Shown here: positions 1 through 7,884 of the stretch, in pieces | How positions within the stretch are numbered: position 1 is the stretch's first letter | How the letters are laid out: each line of letters starts with the position of its first letter | Source: an uncultured Alphaproteobacteria bacterium | Lineage (GTDB): Bacteria > Pseudomonadota > Alphaproteobacteria > CAAHEQ01 > UBA3637 | Length of the DNA stretch: 39,617 bases | Assembly: GCA_934216505.1 (NCBI GenBank) | Contig: CAKQBW010000011.1 | Location: 1-39,617, forward strand | Reading direction: 5' to 3' | The notes under the pieces: model-generated | Database searches by the model: none | What the model saw: the letters and a program-made list of their open reading frames with translations, nothing else | Told to the model about the DNA's origin: nothing | Program-made: the position numbers and the translations under genes

Positions 1-206
1 GCGCCAACATTTTCGCTATTCTCCAAGAGAGTGATTCCCTTGATTCTTCTGAGGATGTCAAGCGTGCCGTCTGTTGATTTATCTTCAACGACAATAACCT
101 CACACTTCTCTGTCTGATTCAAGGCGCTTGCAACGCTTTGTTCGATATACCTTTCAACATTGTATGCCGTGATAACAATGGCACATCTGTACATTTTTCT
201 ATTCAT
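1..206 (-). CDS. Glycosyltransferase family 2, N-terminal part (runs off the left edge)
   Basis: Only the first 68 codons are in the window; the gene continues beyond base 1. Reading down from the ATG at 206, the product has the family 2 GT-A beginning: a hydrophobic strand AIVITAYN, a helix ERYIEQSVASAL, the strand CEVIVVEDKSTDGT carrying the nucleotide-sugar-binding acidic residues, and ITLLENSENVGA. The family transfers a sugar from an activated donor. It lies directly after the fibre gene in the same direction, so modification of the virion or of the host surface polysaccharide is a reasonable inference. Acceptor and donor cannot be told from this fragment. Confidence 0.85.
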   Translation of the reverse strand, partial: MNRKMYRCAIVITAYNVERYIEQSVASALNQTEKCEVIVVEDKSTDGTLDILRRIKGITLLENSENVG

Positions 207-249
207 ATTTCTTGTATGAGAGGATTAGGCAGGATGCACATCTGTACAT
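181..249. repeat. Short direct repeat at the start of the glycosyltransferase gene
   Basis: The 14-bp word GCACATCTGTACAT occurs at 181-194 and again at 236-249. The first copy lies inside the glycosyltransferase start (codons for MYRC); the second lies in the gap between that gene and the fibre gene, where it again reads MYRC in a short dead frame. It may be the scar of a small duplication or recombination at the 5' end of the gene. Confidence 0.55.
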
Positions 250-270
250 CCTGTCTAAATGTTGGTTTGG

Positions 271-1614
271 CTATGCCAGTTTCAAAAGGTCTTCCAATGC
301 GGAGACACGCCTTGCCAAAGCAGAGATGTCATTGGCGGTGGCGGCGGCATTTACTTGATAAGAACCTTCTATTTCTTTTCCCCAAGCCAAAACACCTTCG
401 TCATTAACCGAAAGCTCTACACCATTGGCAATTTTTACTCCAGTTCCAATTGCAACTTTATTTACAGCATTGTGTATAGCGACTAGGTTCGTCCCAAGAT
501 TTGTGCCTATTATTGTAGTATCAGAAATATCGACACCTTCTCCAATAGTAACATTTTTATGAATATCGACACCTTCATAAAAACGGATACCACTAGTAAA
601 ACCAGCACGAGTCAAACCAATAGCATCAAAACTTTCGCTTTTTTCAATTAAGATTTTTTCACCAATATGCGCACCAGTACCAATAGATACATTACCATAA
701 ATATAAGCCATAGGACGAAGAATCGCATAATTTTGGCCTTTCAAATCCGAAATTTGATATCCTCCTCCAACGACATCACTCTCTTTTACAATCTTCACAT
801 CTCCAACCTTTCCATCCACCGCATCAAGTTTCACCTTATCAGCAGCAGACATAACGCCAGCCTTGGTGGAGGTGGCAGGAAGAATACCAAGGTCTGATTC
901 CGTAGTCGCCTCTCGTCCGTTGACATAGGTAATTGTCTTCTTGAAAGAGACACCATTATCCTGCGGAACATCTTCCTCCTGTGCGAATTTCACATTTGCA
1001 ACGGCGGTGTCTTCAATTTCGCTCTTCTTGGCGTATGGTGTTAAATCCTGAACACCTTGCAGTGCGTCCCAATTTTTGGTAGTTGCTGGGTCGATGGCAG
1101 CGCTGAAAGCAGTAACACATACCACGTTCACGCCAGCAGGATAAGCCTTGCCGTCAATGGTTATGGCATCGGTAATATTCCACACATCGCCAGCCTTTGC
1201 AGAAGTGAGAGCCTTCAACTGAGCGGCAGTGCATGAACCCTTAGTTGTGTACACACTTCCAAGGGCAGAAACCTTCTGGTCTGCGTAGCTCTTGGCAGAA
1301 GCGAGAGCGCTGTTTGCCTTCGTAGTCGCGTCTGTAGCGGCAGCACTGACAGCCTCTGTTTTCTTGGTGTCAGCATAGCTCTTCGCTGAGGTCAGCGTGG
1401 CAGTGTCCTTGCCGTCAATTTCGCTCTTTGAGTAAGTTTTGCCGCTTGCAGATGCGATTGATGCCTTCAACTCTTTGTTGATGTCGCTCTGCAATTTATC
1501 CTCTTCAAGGTCAACGACTTGCGAGGCTTCAACTGCAACGCCGTCACTCGTGTCTGATTTGATACGAGATGTGTATTTGATATAGTCGGATGCTACTCCG
1601 TATTTTTTTGCCAT
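271..1614 (-). CDS. Tail fibre / receptor-binding-type virion protein with beta-helix-like C-terminal part
   Basis: The product has 447 residues. Residues about 35-115 are Ala/Ser/Lys-rich with repeated SAKSYAD segments, typical of trimeric coiled fibre shafts. The middle carries AGVMSAADKVKLDA, close to the AGVMSAADKxKLDG motif common in phage fibres. The C-terminal third has spaced Ile/Val-Gly turns (NVSIGTGAHIG, NVTIGEGVDIS, VAIGTGVKIANG) resembling a left-handed beta-helix, and the end is a short coiled coil (ISALARRVSALEDLLKL). It ends in TAG, rare here. It is followed by a glycosyltransferase and preceded by an Ig-like virion protein. Role in adsorption is inferred from domain style and position. 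Confidence 0.7.
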   Translation of the reverse strand: MAKKYGVASDYIKYTSRIKSDTSDGVAVEASQVVDLEEDKLQSDINKELKASIASASGKTYSKSEIDGKDTATLTSAKSYADTKKTEAVSAAATDATTKANSALASAKSYADQKVSALGSVYTTKGSCTAAQLKALTSAKAGDVWNITDAITIDGKAYPAGVNVVCVTAFSAAIDPATTKNWDALQGVQDLTPYAKKSEIEDTAVANVKFAQEEDVPQDNGVSFKKTITYVNGREATTESDLGILPATSTKAGVMSAADKVKLDAVDGKVGDVKIVKESDVVGGGYQISDLKGQNYAILRPMAYIYGNVSIGTGAHIGEKILIEKSESFDAIGLTRAGFTSGIRFYEGVDIHKNVTIGEGVDISDTTIIGTNLGTNLVAIHNAVNKVAIGTGVKIANGVELSVNDEGVLAWGKEIEGSYQVNAAATANDISALARRVSALEDLLKLA

Positions 1615-1625
1615 TTCTCTTTAGA

Positions 1626-2438
1626 TTAATAAAGTTCAACATTATGGACGCTTACGCCCATCTTTGATGCCATACGATACACCTTGTAAGTGATACCAGA
1701 ACCTGTTGCGTCAGCCTGCTTAACAAAGTTGACTGGCAACGGGCCTTCGCGACCTGCGAGGTTGTTTGCCAAGTTCGGCGAAACAGTAACGTCAGACGGA
1801 ATCAGAACATAGCCATAGGGCTTTTCTGCCGTGAAGGAGAATTTATACGTACCGTTTGAATTGCTCTGTAACTTCGTGCCGTTGACCTGAGCAAGGAACT
1901 TGGCCATCTCAGCCGCATCGCTGACAGGTGCTGTCTCGTACGAGCTAACGCCAAACAAGATTTGATTGTAGGCATAAACCGTCTTTGATGCAGTTCTTGC
2001 AACGCCCTTAACGGTAGCATGTACATCAAAGAGGGTAGTCGAACTTGCATTCACCGTGCCAGAATAAACGCCAGTAGACTTCTTCGTAACGGTGACGGAT
2101 GCGCCGCCTGCTGTCATCGTTGGCAGTGCATCAGCGTCAACATTCGCACCTGCAAACGTACAAGTGACGGTCAACGTGAATGCCGTTGATGTACCCTTGA
2201 CGAAAGTTGCGGAAGGTGAAACGCTGAACGAAATCTTTGCCTTCGCGTCATTCTCCTCTTTAACCTTTCGGTTCACATACTCTGCCTGCGTGTCCGAGAT
2301 TCCACGGATAACGGCAGAGGCTTCATACACGAGCGCATTTTCGCTCTTAACCACGTCAACGCGGCCTTCTGTGCCTTCTGTGTCAGCCTTTGAAGCCGCC
2401 ACAGAGGCTTTTTCTCTAAATTTGATAAATTTTGCCAT
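1626..2438 (-). CDS. Virion protein with Ig-like domain
   Basis: The product has 270 residues. After a charged N-terminal stretch (1-70), residues about 70-155 are Ser/Thr/Val-rich beta strands (FSVSPSATFVKGTSTAFTL, then GVYSGTVNAS) resembling the Ig-like/BIG folds that decorate phage tails and capsids. The last 110 residues look like a separate beta-rich domain. The N-terminal MAKFIKFREKASVA parallels the MAKKYGVASDY start of the next fibre gene. It lies between the tail tube and fibre genes, so a tail-tip or decoration role is inferred. No enzymatic motif is visible. Confidence 0.55.
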   Translation of the reverse strand: MAKFIKFREKASVAASKADTEGTEGRVDVVKSENALVYEASAVIRGISDTQAEYVNRKVKEENDAKAKISFSVSPSATFVKGTSTAFTLTVTCTFAGANVDADALPTMTAGGASVTVTKKSTGVYSGTVNASSTTLFDVHATVKGVARTASKTVYAYNQILFGVSSYETAPVSDAAEMAKFLAQVNGTKLQSNSNGTYKFSFTAEKPYGYVLIPSDVTVSPNLANNLAGREGPLPVNFVKQADATGSGITYKVYRMASKMGVSVHNVELY

Positions 2439-2471
2439 GTTTTTTATTTTGTTTTTAACTCATGAGTTTTA

Positions 2472-3014
2472 TTATTCATCGGCCAAATCTTTCCATCTTG
2501 CGCCAGGCACTTCCTTACCTTCTGCATTAAGGTGAGCCTGTTTTACAAATTCTACATGAATATTAGGAAAGCCACTCTTGCCCATTGTTCCTGCCATAGT
2601 TACATTGAGCTTCATATTCGCCCACTCGAAAACCTTTGCTGGGAAATCTGAAAATTTCTTTGTCTGAACACGGACGGCCTTATTTCCAAGTTTAAATCCA
2701 ACGGTCTCTGTGATATAATCGCCTACCTTTGTATAGCCAAGCAATTCTTTGGCAATCTTCTCGCCAAAATCATAGACATCCAAGGTGAAGCCTTTTTGTC
2801 CCTTATCACTTTCAAGCGTTGCGTAATATTCGTCCATATCCTCAACTTCAATGTTATTGGTTGAAGCTGCACTATCATTGAAAGAAAAACTATCCTTCAC
2901 GATTGCACTAAACTCAAAAGCTGTTTCCCATTTTGAATCAATTGGGAAAGAGCCATCTTTCTCTACATCAAGCAATTTAACGCTTACGATTCCATAAGGT
3001 GAAGTTTTTGCCAT
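2472..3014 (-). CDS. Major tail tube protein (putative)
   Basis: The product has 180 residues, within the usual range for siphovirus tube proteins. It begins MAKTSPYGIVSVKLLDVEKDG and is rich in beta strands, ending with a strand pattern (FPNIHVEFVKQAHLNAEGKEVPG) like tube proteins that form stacked hexameric rings. It sits directly after the tail-completion and terminator genes and before the Ig-like protein, the normal place for the tube gene. There is no direct sequence motif that proves the function. Confidence 0.6.
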   Translation of the reverse strand: MAKTSPYGIVSVKLLDVEKDGSFPIDSKWETAFEFSAIVKDSFSFNDSAASTNNIEVEDMDEYYATLESDKGQKGFTLDVYDFGEKIAKELLGYTKVGDYITETVGFKLGNKAVRVQTKKFSDFPAKVFEWANMKLNVTMAGTMGKSGFPNIHVEFVKQAHLNAEGKEVPGARWKDLADE

Positions 3015-3028
3015 AATTATTTTCTTTT

Positions 3029-3436
3029 TTAAAATTGAACTTTAATTCTTAAATTGATAAAATGTGTTTCATCGTTATCTTTCATCACATTGCTGTCTGA
3101 ACTGATAGAATAAGCAATACCATCAACCATCAATGGTTGGTCTTCGGTTTCAGTCATCTCGTTAGTATAAGGGATAAGATTGCAGACATTTTCATACATC
3201 CGTGAAAGACTTTCCTTATTAAGACTTCCAGACGAATTGTCCTGCGCGTGGATATTGAGATTTATCAAATTGCTGTCTGCCCATTTTCCGTAATTGACAG
3301 ACAGACTATTGACAGCAATATAATCACCTCGATAGTTTTCATCCTTCTCGTATGCAAATACTTTAAAATCACTTTGCTGCTTCAAATATCTGCAAAGCGA
3401 TGTAACTACGTCTATTGAGTTCTTATATTTTTCCAT
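3029..3436 (-). CDS. Tail terminator-like protein
   Basis: The product has 135 residues from the ATG at 3436. The open frame extends a little further upstream but only from a TTG, so the ATG is preferred; it overlaps the end of the preceding gene by 14 bp. The small alpha/beta pattern (KNSIDVVTSLCRYLKQQSDFKVFAYEKDE, later ISSDSNVMKDNDETHFINLRIKVQF) resembles tail terminator proteins of the lambda gpU type. Its position between the HK97 gp10-like gene and the tube gene supports this. Confidence 0.5.
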   Translation of the reverse strand: MEKYKNSIDVVTSLCRYLKQQSDFKVFAYEKDENYRGDYIAVNSLSVNYGKWADSNLINLNIHAQDNSSGSLNKESLSRMYENVCNLIPYTNEMTETEDQPLMVDGIAYSISSDSNVMKDNDETHFINLRIKVQF

Positions 3437-3905
3437 CCTTAATGTCTTGTGCAAGTTTATTCAATTGCTCTGTCAACCATCCCTGTACATGAGAGATAAC
3501 CTTGTGGCCTTTTGCTTCAACATATCTTGCATAATACATTCCTGCGCTCACTTTGATTTCCCAAAGTGCTGATTGGTCGGCATCCAGCGAATTAGCTGCA
3601 ATTTCTGCATTCGCCTCGCCTTCTGCACTTCCCAAACCATCAAAGCCACATCTTTTCACCTCGCTACCACCGTAATAGATTGTAGCACAAATGCTACCGC
3701 GTAAATTCCGCGTGTGGTCATCGTAACCACCACTCATGCGGTCTGGATAGGCATCACGTGCAATATTGCACGCCTCTTCTGCTATGATGGTCAACTCTCG
3801 AAGTATTGCGTTGCCTCTATTTGCTGAATTGTTCTGTTTCTTCGCTCCAGCCTTTTTTAAAACATTCTCAAACCCTTCTATTGCTATATCCATAATTTCA
3901 GCCAA
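3423..3905 (-). CDS. HK97 gp10-like tail completion / neck protein
   Basis: The product has 160 residues. It starts with a helix (IAIEGFENVLKKAG), has a middle part with DRMSGGYDDHTRNLRGSI, and a late segment SAGMYYARYVEAKGHKVISH that matches the G-xx-YxxYVExG hallmark of HK97 gp10-like neck proteins. These seal the connector and join tail to head. It overlaps the preceding gene by 22 bp and the following one by 14 bp, showing translational coupling within the head-tail joining block. Confidence 0.65.
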   Translation of the reverse strand: MAEIMDIAIEGFENVLKKAGAKKQNNSANRGNAILRELTIIAEEACNIARDAYPDRMSGGYDDHTRNLRGSICATIYYGGSEVKRCGFDGLGSAEGEANAEIAANSLDADQSALWEIKVSAGMYYARYVEAKGHKVISHVQGWLTEQLNKLAQDIKDGKI

Positions 3906-4204
3906 TGCCCTTTTGTTGTTACTCCAAGAATCTGTCTTTTGGCATCCAATGTTGAATCGTTCTTTACGACCCTAACATAATCGCCAACCTTCGGAATCCT
4001 GCCGAAACATCTCACGTCATTAAGGAGAATATCGTATGATGTATTATATTTATAACCATCATTGAGCATTATTTGATTGGCCTTAGAATTTGGCGCAACC
4101 GTGCATCCTACGCTCTTCGACCAGCATATCTTTTCAATAATATTCAAGTCTTCATCCTCCTGCTTGACTACAGTCTGTAAGGATATTGTTGCATTCTTAA
4201 TCAT
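3884..4204 (-). CDS. Head-tail joining protein (putative)
   Basis: The product has 106 residues from the ATG at 4204, which overlaps the stop of the previous gene as ATGA; an upstream TTG extension is not needed. It is a small beta-rich protein with C-terminal IPKVGDYVRVVKNDSTLDAKRQILGV, resembling stopper or adaptor proteins of siphovirus necks. It ends in TAG inside the coding region of the next gene, so TAG acts as a normal stop here. Function is inferred mainly from size and position. Confidence 0.5.
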   Translation of the reverse strand: MIKNATISLQTVVKQEDEDLNIIEKICWSKSVGCTVAPNSKANQIMLNDGYKYNTSYDILLNDVRCFGRIPKVGDYVRVVKNDSTLDAKRQILGVTTKGHWLKLWI

Positions 4205-4536
4205 ATATGTATGCAATAGATATTGTTGTCGTTCTCTTTCAAGACCAAGTCTGGCGAAATTCCAGCACTTTCAGCGATAGATTTAATTCTCTCCTTCAGC
4301 AGCTTGGTATCATAGCTTTGTGAAAAGCCTCCAGCACTCTCAGAAGATAATGAAAGCATTTTCGATAAACACAACATTGAGGCTAAAGCAACGGTCTTCC
4401 TCGCCTCGCTGTTGTATTCATCTGTCGGCGCGTATGGCGTAAAACGAAATCCAGCGTCTATTAGTCCCTTTTCCATAGATGCCATAGATTGCTCGTATGG
4501 CTCTATCTCCGTTGCAATAGCCTCAATAATATTCAT
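4201..4536 (-). CDS. Head-tail connector, gp6-like (putative)
   Basis: The product has 111 residues and is mostly alpha-helical: EAIATEIEPYEQSMASMEKGLIDAGF, then SEARKTVALASMLCLSKMLSLSS and KLLKERIKSIAESAGI. Small helical proteins directly after the capsid gene are usually the first connector ring attached to the portal (HK97 gp6 / SPP1 gp15 type). It begins 4 bp after the capsid gene and is coupled by ATGA to the next gene. No unique motif proves the role. Confidence 0.5.
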   Translation of the reverse strand: MNIIEAIATEIEPYEQSMASMEKGLIDAGFRFTPYAPTDEYNSEARKTVALASMLCLSKMLSLSSESAGGFSQSYDTKLLKERIKSIAESAGISPDLVLKENDNNIYCIHI

Positions 4537-4539
4537 TTT

Positions 4540-5631
4540 TTATGCTGTTTTATCCGTTTCCATAATGAAGAAATCATCAAGACCATTAAATACAGGCGTT
4601 GCCCACATATCATAGTCAATGAATCGTCCTTTTTCGTTTCTCCAAAAGCCAACAAGTACATCGTCATACTGACTATAATTCTTGCTAGGCAGTGGGTCAA
4701 TCATCTCAAGAGGGTCAGATACCTTCAAAACGGCCACATTCTGAACACATTGGAACACAACACGGTCATCAACGGTCATGTTAATTGTACTTCCATCCTG
4801 CAATTTCACAAAACGGTCAGGCTCGATTGTGATTGTCGGCAACAAAAGGCTCTCCAGATACAAGTTCGCTTCGTTGAACGTGATTTTTGCTGGACTGATG
4901 TCTACCTTGCCAAGTTTCAGTTTAAACGTGTCTGCGAACTCCTTACTCTTGCACATCTTACGGAAAGTGCGTGTACTCATACGCATTTTAACAACCGTCT
5001 TACCATTGGCAGATAACTCGTCTACAATACGCTGAATATCAGAAATCGGACTTGAAGTTTCCTCACCCCATTTAACGGTAGGATGATACTTCTTTACACC
5101 CAAATCTAACTTGTAAGTCACATTTGACTTCTTGTTGTTCTTGGCATCAACGGTCTGTGTGCCGCTGAACAAACCTTCATAGTAAAGCAAGTCGATTCGC
5201 TTCTGTGGAGCGATAACTGCTTTTTCAAATGGGTCAAACAAGAATTTCACAAGCTTTGCGTAATCTTTGGAAGCATACATTGCAGGAGTGTCGTTTTTGA
5301 ATTTATTTCGCAAACGACCTTCCATGTAGTAATACTGTTCTAATCGGTTATTATCCATTTGCCATTCATCACCCATGTGCGAAATTGAACCAACAAGCTC
5401 ATTTGCACTTGGCATGGTATGCGTTGGCTTTTCGCCATTCTTGTCAATTACACTACCGACCATTGCTGCACTATACTCCGCAATTGCGGAACGATACGTG
5501 CGTGAAGCCTCGTAGTCAGTTGTGGCAATCTCCTCTTTCCAAAGTGCTTTGTACGTGGAGTTTTTCATTTGCTCCTGCACAAACACATCAAATCTCTTAG
5601 GCTTTTCCAGCTCTTTAATCAGACTATCCAT
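4540..5631 (-). CDS. Major capsid protein (HK97 fold, putative)
   Basis: The product has 363 residues. It has the features of an HK97-fold capsid protein: an N-terminal helical arm (1-60), an E-loop-like region with WQMDNNRLEQYYYMEGRLRNKF, the P-domain stretch VVKMRMSTRTFRKMCKSKEF at about 210, and a C-terminal A-domain with RVVFQCVQNVAVLKVSDPLE. Lambda gpE-type capsids have the same kind of helix-strand phrase before the A domain. It follows scaffold and head-associated genes and precedes the connector genes, the usual order. Confidence 0.75.
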   Translation of the reverse strand: MDSLIKELEKPKRFDVFVQEQMKNSTYKALWKEEIATTDYEASRTYRSAIAEYSAAMVGSVIDKNGEKPTHTMPSANELVGSISHMGDEWQMDNNRLEQYYYMEGRLRNKFKNDTPAMYASKDYAKLVKFLFDPFEKAVIAPQKRIDLLYYEGLFSGTQTVDAKNNKKSNVTYKLDLGVKKYHPTVKWGEETSSPISDIQRIVDELSANGKTVVKMRMSTRTFRKMCKSKEFADTFKLKLGKVDISPAKITFNEANLYLESLLLPTITIEPDRFVKLQDGSTINMTVDDRVVFQCVQNVAVLKVSDPLEMIDPLPSKNYSQYDDVLVGFWRNEKGRFIDYDMWATPVFNGLDDFFIMETDKTA

Positions 5632-5644
5632 CTCTATTGTTTAA

Positions 5645-6193
5645 TTAAGGTTTAATCAAATATTTATGCGTAACGGTCAAAGCCTCCTTAATCGCCTCAT
5701 TGATAGGATAAGGCAAGGAATCTTCGTCAATCTCATACGCTTGCAATGTAGGCGTGCAGCTCTGTTGCCCATCCAGTTCAACGGTGGCATAATTCAAGCC
5801 GATAACCTTGCCTGCGTTGCCATCGTCAACTACGGCGTTAGCTTCCACTTCGTTTTCAAGTGCTGAAATCGTCAGCTTCGTAAAATCGCTTGACGAATCA
5901 TCAACCTTGGAAATTGTAGAGCCAGCAATCTTGTCACCGACCATGAACAATGAACCTTTGTTTACTTTAAGCGTTGTTGCAGCTTGTACTGCTTTTTCGT
6001 ACACCTTTGCCGTTTTGCAAGCACTAACCATGCCGTTCGTTAGCAACACTAATGGCGTTCCCTTTGGTAGCCATTTTAACGTTGACGGCAAATTGGTTTC
6101 ATCAATCGTGAAACCAGCTACACGCCGCACGCAGCTCTTTTCATCCCAAGCACCTTCTTTGATGTCTGTCGGAAATTTCTTCTTGTAATACAT
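5645..6193 (-). CDS. Head decoration / head fibre-type protein
   Basis: The product has 182 residues from the ATG at 6193 (MYYKKKFPTDIKEG); the longer frame starts only from a TTG and overlaps the scaffold gene. The middle is beta-rich with a short motif LFMVGDKIAGSTISKVDDSSSDFTKL that resembles small barrel decoration proteins, and the end is helical (INEAIKEALTVTHKYLIKP). It lies between scaffold and major capsid genes, where decoration or head-fibre proteins are often found. The exact function is not shown by the sequence. Confidence 0.5.
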   Translation of the reverse strand: MYYKKKFPTDIKEGAWDEKSCVRRVAGFTIDETNLPSTLKWLPKGTPLVLLTNGMVSACKTAKVYEKAVQAATTLKVNKGSLFMVGDKIAGSTISKVDDSSSDFTKLTISALENEVEANAVVDDGNAGKVIGLNYATVELDGQQSCTPTLQAYEIDEDSLPYPINEAIKEALTVTHKYLIKP

Positions 6194-6200
6194 AACTTTC

Positions 6201-6827
6201 TTATTTTTCTTTTGTTTCAAGTGCCTTTTGCGCTCCCTGCATCAGCTTTACAAATCCTTCATCGGAATCAGCATCACCGCCAGAAGTTGGAGGCTCAGCA
6301 ATTCCAAGAGATTCAAGGATTGCCTTACGTTCATCTGCATAATCCTGCGCAATCTGTGAGGCAACATTATCGAGGTCTTCTTCTTTTTCCAGCTTGTAAC
6401 GCGAAATGAACTTTGCAGGAATACCTTTCAATTTCTCGTTGCTTGAAAGAACTTGCGATAAACGCTCAGATTCACGTTGCTGTTGGATTGGTTTGATGGC
6501 CTCTGCGATACCCTCAGAAATAAGTTTTGCAATCGCCTCTTTGGTCAAAGAATTTTCTTCAATTTGTTTTGTTTTGCCTTCTTCTATTGTATTGGGCTTC
6601 ACATAACCTTTGTACTTTTCCTCGATGGCACTTGCATACCTGTTACCGACCTTTTGAAGCATGTTAACGTATGATTCAGCACCGTTTGCCACGTTACTAA
6701 TTTCCTCATCCGTTGAATCTTCTTTAAGGCTGCTTGACAAAACGTCAGCAAGCTCTTCAAGTTCGTTTGCCTTAAAACCCTTGCTCGCGTACAAGGTTTT
6801 CAAAACTTGGATTAACTTTTTCTTCAT
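6201..6827 (-). CDS. Capsid scaffolding protein (putative)
   Basis: The product has 208 residues, nearly all charged and helical (KKKLIQVLKTLYASKGFKAN, KEAIAKLISEGIAEAIKPIQ), with an acidic Gly-rich linker GGDADSDEGF and a short basic C-terminal helix, the typical shape of a scaffold whose C-terminus touches the capsid. It is the first gene of the second late operon, 20-odd bases after a promoter at 6854-6884, and is followed by head genes. Identification is by composition and context rather than by a unique motif. Confidence 0.6.
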   Translation of the reverse strand: MKKKLIQVLKTLYASKGFKANELEELADVLSSSLKEDSTDEEISNVANGAESYVNMLQKVGNRYASAIEEKYKGYVKPNTIEEGKTKQIEENSLTKEAIAKLISEGIAEAIKPIQQQRESERLSQVLSSNEKLKGIPAKFISRYKLEKEEDLDNVASQIAQDYADERKAILESLGIAEPPTSGGDADSDEGFVKLMQGAQKALETKEK

Positions 6828-6853
6828 GTTTCATTTGTGTTTAATTACATCCA

Positions 6854-6884
6854 CAAAATTAATTGAATTATTCAACACAACAAA
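6854..6884 (-). promoter_or_regulatory. Bacteroidota-type promoter for the capsid operon
   Basis: On the minus strand, a -33 box TTTG (complement of 6881-6884) and a -7 box TAATTTTG (complement of 6854-6861) are separated by exactly 19 bp. This is the TTTG/TAnnTTTG promoter of Bacteroidota. The predicted start lies near 6849, about 20 bases before the scaffold ATG at 6827. Confidence 0.75.
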
Positions 6885-7014
6885 ACGAAATGAATAAAAA
6901 TATCTATCTCTTATACACCATTTCAAAATTCAACTCAAAAACATGAATCCCTTCCCCCTGGATATTCGGCGAGAAATTTGAAAAATTTCGAGCATCGGCT
7001 AAATATATATGGGT

Positions 7015-7139
7015 GATTTTTTGGTCTGCCTCACTAATATTACAATATATGGTTTATTAAGATAAGTAATATGAACCTGTGAATATTACTTAGATTAATA
7101 AATTATATATTGTAATATAGTGAGGCAGACCAAAAAATC
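7015..7139. repeat. 125-bp near-perfect palindrome in the divergent intergenic region
   Basis: Two arms of about 60 bp mirror each other around 7077. The outer 22 bases (starting GATTTTTTGGTCTGCCTCAC at 7015) are identical to the complement of the right end at 7139; one single-base indel and a few mismatches follow, and the innermost stem AAGTAATAT (7064-7072) pairs with ATATTACTT (7083-7091) around a 10-base loop. It could be a cruciform or RNA hairpin, a MITE-like element, a recombination or replication site, or an insulator between divergent units. No coding frame spans it. The rest of the 6828-7469 gap holds two promoters, a short hairpin near 6970-6988 and iterons. Confidence 0.9.
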
Positions 7140-7207
7140 CAAGGAATTTTCGAGATTTTTTCGCGGCTTTTAAATGTCTGAAAATCAGAGATTTAATGCA
7201 AGAAAAT

Positions 7208-7251
7208 ATGCACTTGCAATGCACTTGCAATGCAAATGCATTGCACTTGCA
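7208..7251. repeat. Four 11-bp iterons (TGCAnnTGCA core)
   Basis: Four adjoining 11-bp units: ATGCACTTGCA (7208-7218), the same again (7219-7229), ATGCAAATGCA (7230-7240) and TTGCACTTGCA (7241-7251). Each contains TGCA twice, so each is nearly palindromic. The 11-bp period places every unit on the same DNA face, as expected for cooperative binding of a regulator or replication initiator. They lie about 150 bp upstream of the promoter of the plus-strand cassette. Confidence 0.85.
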
Positions 7252-7397
7252 TAAAACACCCATTGATTATCAGCGAGTTACAACAATAAAATTTTTGAGT
7301 AGTCAAAAAACTATGTATTCATGTGTATTTTCGCGCTGCGTGAATATGGAACAGGTGAAAAATAATTGTACTTCTATCTAAAATATTAGCGAAAACA

Positions 7398-7429
7398 TTT
7401 GGTATATATAAAAATTATATCTATCTTTG
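7398..7429 (+). promoter_or_regulatory. Bacteroidota-type promoter for the plus-strand cassette
   Basis: A TTTG box at 7398-7401 and TATCTTTG at 7422-7429 are separated by 20 bp, matching the Bacteroidota -33/-7 pattern. Transcription would start near 7434, about 35 bases before the first ATG at 7470. Confidence 0.75.
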
Positions 7430-7469
7430 CAATATAAAAGAAAGGGAATTAACAACTAACTACCTAAAA

Positions 7470-7877
7470 ATGAGAATTATGAAGTCAGTTTACGCAAGAG
7501 ATATTAAAGCAATCACGAAGATGTTCAATCTTTCAGAAGACGAGAACTGGTTTTTGAAGAATTTATCAGATTCTATCAATAGCGAGAAATCAGAAATCTG
7601 CATGGATATTCAAGAAGTGTTGCTGTACGGTACAAATATTGACGACAAGAGAAACGCTGTTAAGGCTTTGTTGGTGTATTTTGGCGCAAAAGCACAGAAA
7701 GAGAACGACTTGCGAATGGCATTTGACCAAACCACTTGGAAATTGGCAGATATGCTCAAATGTGGCTCATATCAAGTGAAGCAATGGTTTAAGTCTATTG
7801 CAACGAATAAAGACCGATTCGGCAAATTCGTTGAATGCTCTGAAACATTTGGATTGAATTATTTGGAAATAGCATAA
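7470..7877 (+). CDS. Unknown protein, first gene of the plus-strand cassette; possible DNA-binding C-terminus
   Basis: The product has 135 residues. I do not recognise the family. It is largely helical; residues about 90-120 (TTWKLADMLKCGSYQVKQWF) have the helix-turn-helix-like rhythm of a small regulator, but this is weak. A second ATG at 7479 is an equally good start. It is the promoter-proximal gene downstream of the iterons and palindrome, so it could be the protein that binds them; this is inference. A GC-rich hairpin follows its stop. Confidence 0.7.
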   Translation: MRIMKSVYARDIKAITKMFNLSEDENWFLKNLSDSINSEKSEICMDIQEVLLYGTNIDDKRNAVKALLVYFGAKAQKENDLRMAFDQTTWKLADMLKCGSYQVKQWFKSIATNKDRFGKFVECSETFGLNYLEIA

Positions 7878-7884
7878 AGGTAAC

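Noticed and set aside
7035..7043. TAATATTAC, the nick-site nonamer of rolling-circle viruses
   Set aside because: It lies in the stem of the palindrome rather than in the loop, the region is very AT-rich, and no rolling-circle initiator gene was seen. Likely chance.
7015..7139. Invertible promoter flanked by inverted repeats
   Set aside because: The repeats are not separated by a spacer containing a promoter; the arms run almost to the centre, and no TAnnTTTG box lies inside. No invertase gene is in the window.
7208..7251. CRISPR-like repeat array
   Set aside because: Units are 11 bp with no spacers and no cas genes are present.
7196..7381. Open frame of 61 codons over the iterons
   Set aside because: Its first half is only the translation of the 11-bp repeats and the rest overlaps the approach to the promoter. 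No coding-like composition.
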